Source: Promethearchaeota archaeon (GTDB taxonomy: Archaea; Asgardarchaeota; Lokiarchaeia; Sigynarchaeales; SOKP01). From it: a DNA stretch of 6,054 nucleotides. Position 1 is the first letter of the stretch; each line of letters starts with the position of its first letter. This document shows, in pieces, positions 3,445-6,054 of the stretch. Position numbers and translations under genes: made by a program. The stretch is from the NCBI GenBank assembly GCA_030668025.1, contig DAOUUT010000235.1:1-6054 (forward strand), given 5' to 3'. Under the pieces are notes generated by a model, which searched no databases, was not told the DNA's origin, and was given only the letters and a program-made list of their open reading frames with translations.

Positions 3445-6054
3445 ATGGTTATAAGTAATTTAAATAAGGGAGAAAATCCTTGTTGTAAGCTTGTTGAAAA
3501 TCTATTAGGAATAGCTTATAGGATCTTACTTGAGGACGACAATCGAATGATATTCTTTAATGACATGGTTCAAACCATGACCGGTTATAGTCCTGAGGAA
3601 TTAAAGCGAGGGGAGGTTTGTTATATTGACTCGTTAATTTTACCTGAAGATAGATTAAGAGTAGCAAACATTGTTAAAGATGCTATAGAAAATAATGTTC
3701 CGTTTGAAGTAGAGTACCGCATAAATAATAAAAGTGGCGAAATAAGATGGTTTTCTGAGCGCGGTAGACCTATCAGAGGAGTTAATGTAAATCCTTCCTA
3801 CATTGATGGTGTTATTTTAGATATTACAAACCAAAAGGAGGCAGAGAAAAAATTAAAAACATCTGAAGAATCTTTAAAACGATTGAATAAAGAAGTAGAA
3901 CAGTTAAACAATAGGGTTCACGAGCGAACAAAACAATTAAAGGAATATGAAATTCGATATAAATCTCTTGCTGATGAATTCGAAGATATAATGGATCACA
4001 TCCCTGCGCTTGTATTTTATAAAAACACGCAAAATCAATTTCTTCGCGTGAATAAACGTGTTGCTAATGCTTACAATCTATCTAAAGAGGAATTAGTGGG
4101 GAAAAGTTTATTCGATCTCTACCCTAAAGAGGTTGCTCAAGCATATTGGGACGATGATCTTAAAGTTATTGAAAGCGGTAAACCAAAGTTAAATTTTGAG
4201 GAGCTAAGGGAAACCACAGTAGGAAAAAGATGGGTTTCTACAAGTAAAATCCAAAAAATTGATGAAGCAGGCGATATAACTGGAATTATTGGATTCTCCA
4301 AGGATATTACTAAACGCAAGAAGGTAGAAAAGGAATTACTAATTGAGAGAGCTAATATAATCAACATTTTAAATTCTATGGTGGATGGGGTGTATATCGT
4401 TGATTCAAATTATGATATAGAATATGTAAATCCAATCCTCACTAAGGAATTTGGTCGATACGAAGGAAAGAAATGTTACAGCTATTTTCACGATCGAGAG
4501 GAAGTTTGCCCGTGGTGTAAAAATCAAGAAGTAATTAAGGGAAATACCATAAGATGGGAATGGTATTCTCTCAAAAACCAAAAAACTTACAACCTCACTG
4601 ATACTCCTTTTAAAAATGTAGATGGTAGCATCTCTAAATTAGCGATTTTTCGCGATATAACTGCGCGCAAGGAGAAAGAAGAAGAGATACGATTACAAAA
4701 TGAAATCATTGAAATTATATCTGAAGGAGTATATCTCATAAAACTTGACGATGGAACAATTATATATACTAATCCCGCATTTGAAGAGCTGTTTGGCTAT
4801 AATCCCGATGAATTGATTGGTAAAAATGTTACTATTGTAAATGCTCCAACTGATAAGACTCCTGAGGAAACAAAAAATGAAATCGTGGGACTCTTAAAAG
4901 AGACGGGGGAATGGCATGGAGAAGTATTAAATATCAAAAAGGATGGAACACCATTTTGGTGTTATGCGAATGTTTCACTTTTCGATCATCCGGAGTATGG
5001 AAATGTCATTGTCTCAGTACATTCTGACATCACCGAGCGCAAGAAAGCTGAACAAAAATTAAAGGAATCGGAAGAAAAATTTCGAAAACAAAATGTATTT
5101 CTTAACAATGTTTTAGAATCACTTACGCATCCGTTTTATGTGATAAATGTTAAGGATTATACAGTGGCATTAGCTAACTCTACCGCCTCTTCTGAGGGTT
5201 TAGAACATGGACAATATTGTTATAGCCTTACTCATGGTAATGATAAACCCTGCGAAGCTCCTTGCATCTGTCCACTTGATGAAGTGATAAAAACTAAAAA
5301 AGCTTGCGTAGTAGAACATGTACATTACGGAAAGGGGGGAGATAAGAATATCTATGAAATTTATGGATATCCAATTCTAGATGAGGATGGAAATGTCGTC
5401 CAGATGATAGAATATGCATTAAACATTACCGATCGCAAGATTGCACGACAAGAATTAAAAAAGTCCGAAGAAAAATACAGACATTTATTTGAAAATAGCC
5501 CTTATTACATAATTTTACTAGATAAGGATGGAATTTTTATTGATTGTAATGATCGTACTGTAGACATTTATGGATATCCTAAAGAAGAATTAATGGGTAA
5601 AAATTTCAAAGAAATACCAATAGTTCCTCATGAAGTTTTACAATTATTTGAAAATAGAATCGAATCATTATTTAAAGGAGAAATACTGCCACCCATAGAA
5701 TTTAAACCTAATAGAAAGGATGGAAAAATAATTTGGGTAAATTCACAGGCATCTTTAATTAAATTAGACAATGAGTTTTTTATATATATTATTGGTCAAG
5801 ATATCACGGAAAGAACAAAAGCAGAGCGAAAATTAAAAAAATCCGAAGAAAACTATAGGGAATTAGCCCTTCAATGGCAAACAACATTCGATGCGATGAG
5901 TGAATGCGTCTTACTACTTGATTTAGAAAGCAATATTCTCCAGTGCAATCATATCACATTGGATTTCTTATGGAAGAAGGATTATGACGAAATAATTGGA
6001 CACTCGTGTTTTGAGATTATACATGGTAATTCAACACTAGAAGATCGGTGTCCA
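3445..6054 (+). CDS. Multi-PAS cytoplasmic sensor protein, at least seven PAS domains (3' end outside window)
   Basis: The frame is open for 870 codons to the window edge. PAS domains, by residue: 1 (about 15-128, PAS_3-like with FEVEYR...GEIRWF), 2 (180-290), 3 (300-408), 4 (415-531), 5 (548-664), 6 (673-790), 7 (808 to the edge). PAS1-6 each end in a DIT-type motif (126-128, 287-289, 404-406, 528-530, NIT 660-662, 787-789). Helical linkers with a KLKxSEE-like repeat follow at 136-142, 538-544, 670-676 and 796-802, and a longer coiled coil at about 130-175 joins PAS1 to PAS2. PAS3, 5 and 7 carry a cysteine/histidine motif: C344-H349-C355-C358; C592-H597-C603-C607-C609; C855-H860-C869. No signal peptide or membrane segment is seen, so a soluble sensor is inferred. 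The output domain is not visible; a histidine kinase is the common partner in this family, but this cannot be shown. The signal is unknown; the Cys/His sites suggest metal, Fe-S or redox sensing. Confidence 0.9.
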   Translation, partial: MVISNLNKGENPCCKLVENLLGIAYRILLEDDNRMIFFNDMVQTMTGYSPEELKRGEVCYIDSLILPEDRLRVANIVKDAIENNVPFEVEYRINNKSGEIRWFSERGRPIRGVNVNPSYIDGVILDITNQKEAEKKLKTSEESLKRLNKEVEQLNNRVHERTKQLKEYEIRYKSLADEFEDIMDHIPALVFYKNTQNQFLRVNKRVANAYNLSKEELVGKSLFDLYPKEVAQAYWDDDLKVIESGKPKLNFEELRETTVGKRWVSTSKIQKIDEAGDITGIIGFSKDITKRKKVEKELLIERANIINILNSMVDGVYIVDSNYDIEYVNPILTKEFGRYEGKKCYSYFHDREEVCPWCKNQEVIKGNTIRWEWYSLKNQKTYNLTDTPFKNVDGSISKLAIFRDITARKEKEEEIRLQNEIIEIISEGVYLIKLDDGTIIYTNPAFEELFGYNPDELIGKNVTIVNAPTDKTPEETKNEIVGLLKETGEWHGEVLNIKKDGTPFWCYANVSLFDHPEYGNVIVSVHSDITERKKAEQKLKESEEKFRKQNVFLNNVLESLTHPFYVINVKDYTVALANSTASSEGLEHGQYCYSLTHGNDKPCEAPCICPLDEVIKTKKACVVEHVHYGKGGDKNIYEIYGYPILDEDGNVVQMIEYALNITDRKIARQELKKSEEKYRHLFENSPYYIILLDKDGIFIDCNDRTVDIYGYPKEELMGKNFKEIPIVPHEVLQLFENRIESLFKGEILPPIEFKPNRKDGKIIWVNSQASLIKLDNEFFIYIIGQDITERTKAERKLKKSEENYRELALQWQTTFDAMSECVLLLDLESNILQCNHITLDFLWKKDYDEIIGHSCFEIIHGNSTLEDRCP

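Noticed and set aside
4137..4367. Minus-strand open frame of 76 codons inside the PAS sensor
   Set aside because: It is antisense to a clearly coding PAS region and low-complexity, with no support of its own.
1..6054. Insertion sequences, CRISPR arrays, integrase sites, rRNA
   Set aside because: No transposase-like protein, regularly spaced repeat-spacer pattern, terminal inverted repeats with target duplication, or rRNA sequence was seen.

Overview
The window looks like a stretch of an AT-rich archaeal chromosome, most likely from an Asgard archaeon of the Lokiarchaeota type. The evidence is an archaeal/eukaryotic-type elongation factor 2 (not bacterial EF-G), promoters that read as TATA boxes, and a very long cytoplasmic multi-PAS sensor. 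The strongest pointer is that the EF-2 is a divergent paralog lacking the diphthamide histidine, a class known mainly from Asgard archaea and relatives that have lost diphthamide synthesis. The lineage call is an inference from gene content.

Layout, all on the + strand: 1-66 may be the last codons of an upstream gene. 174-809 is purN, a complete glycinamide ribonucleotide formyltransferase of de novo purine synthesis. 810-1022 is a gap holding an 11-bp perfect inverted repeat (arms 828-838 and 920-930), a second hairpin stacked directly inside it, and then a TATA-rich promoter. 1023-3212 is the EF-2 paralog. 3213-3444 is a very AT-rich gap with T-tracts, repeated GTCAA/TTGAC words, a palindrome and a probable promoter. 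3445 to the window end (6054) is the first 870 codons of a soluble PAS-repeat sensor whose output end lies outside the window.

The three genes share a strand but have unrelated roles and are separated by gaps of 213 and 232 bases, each with its own promoter-like signals. They are probably transcribed separately; this is not an operon.

Two points deserve most attention. The EF-2 paralog keeps every GTPase motif but has lost both domain IV tip loops that normally reach the decoding centre, and the usual C-terminal tail. In the sensor, every second PAS domain from the third onward (3, 5 and 7) carries a C-x4-H...C cysteine/histidine motif, which suggests alternating metal or redox sites.
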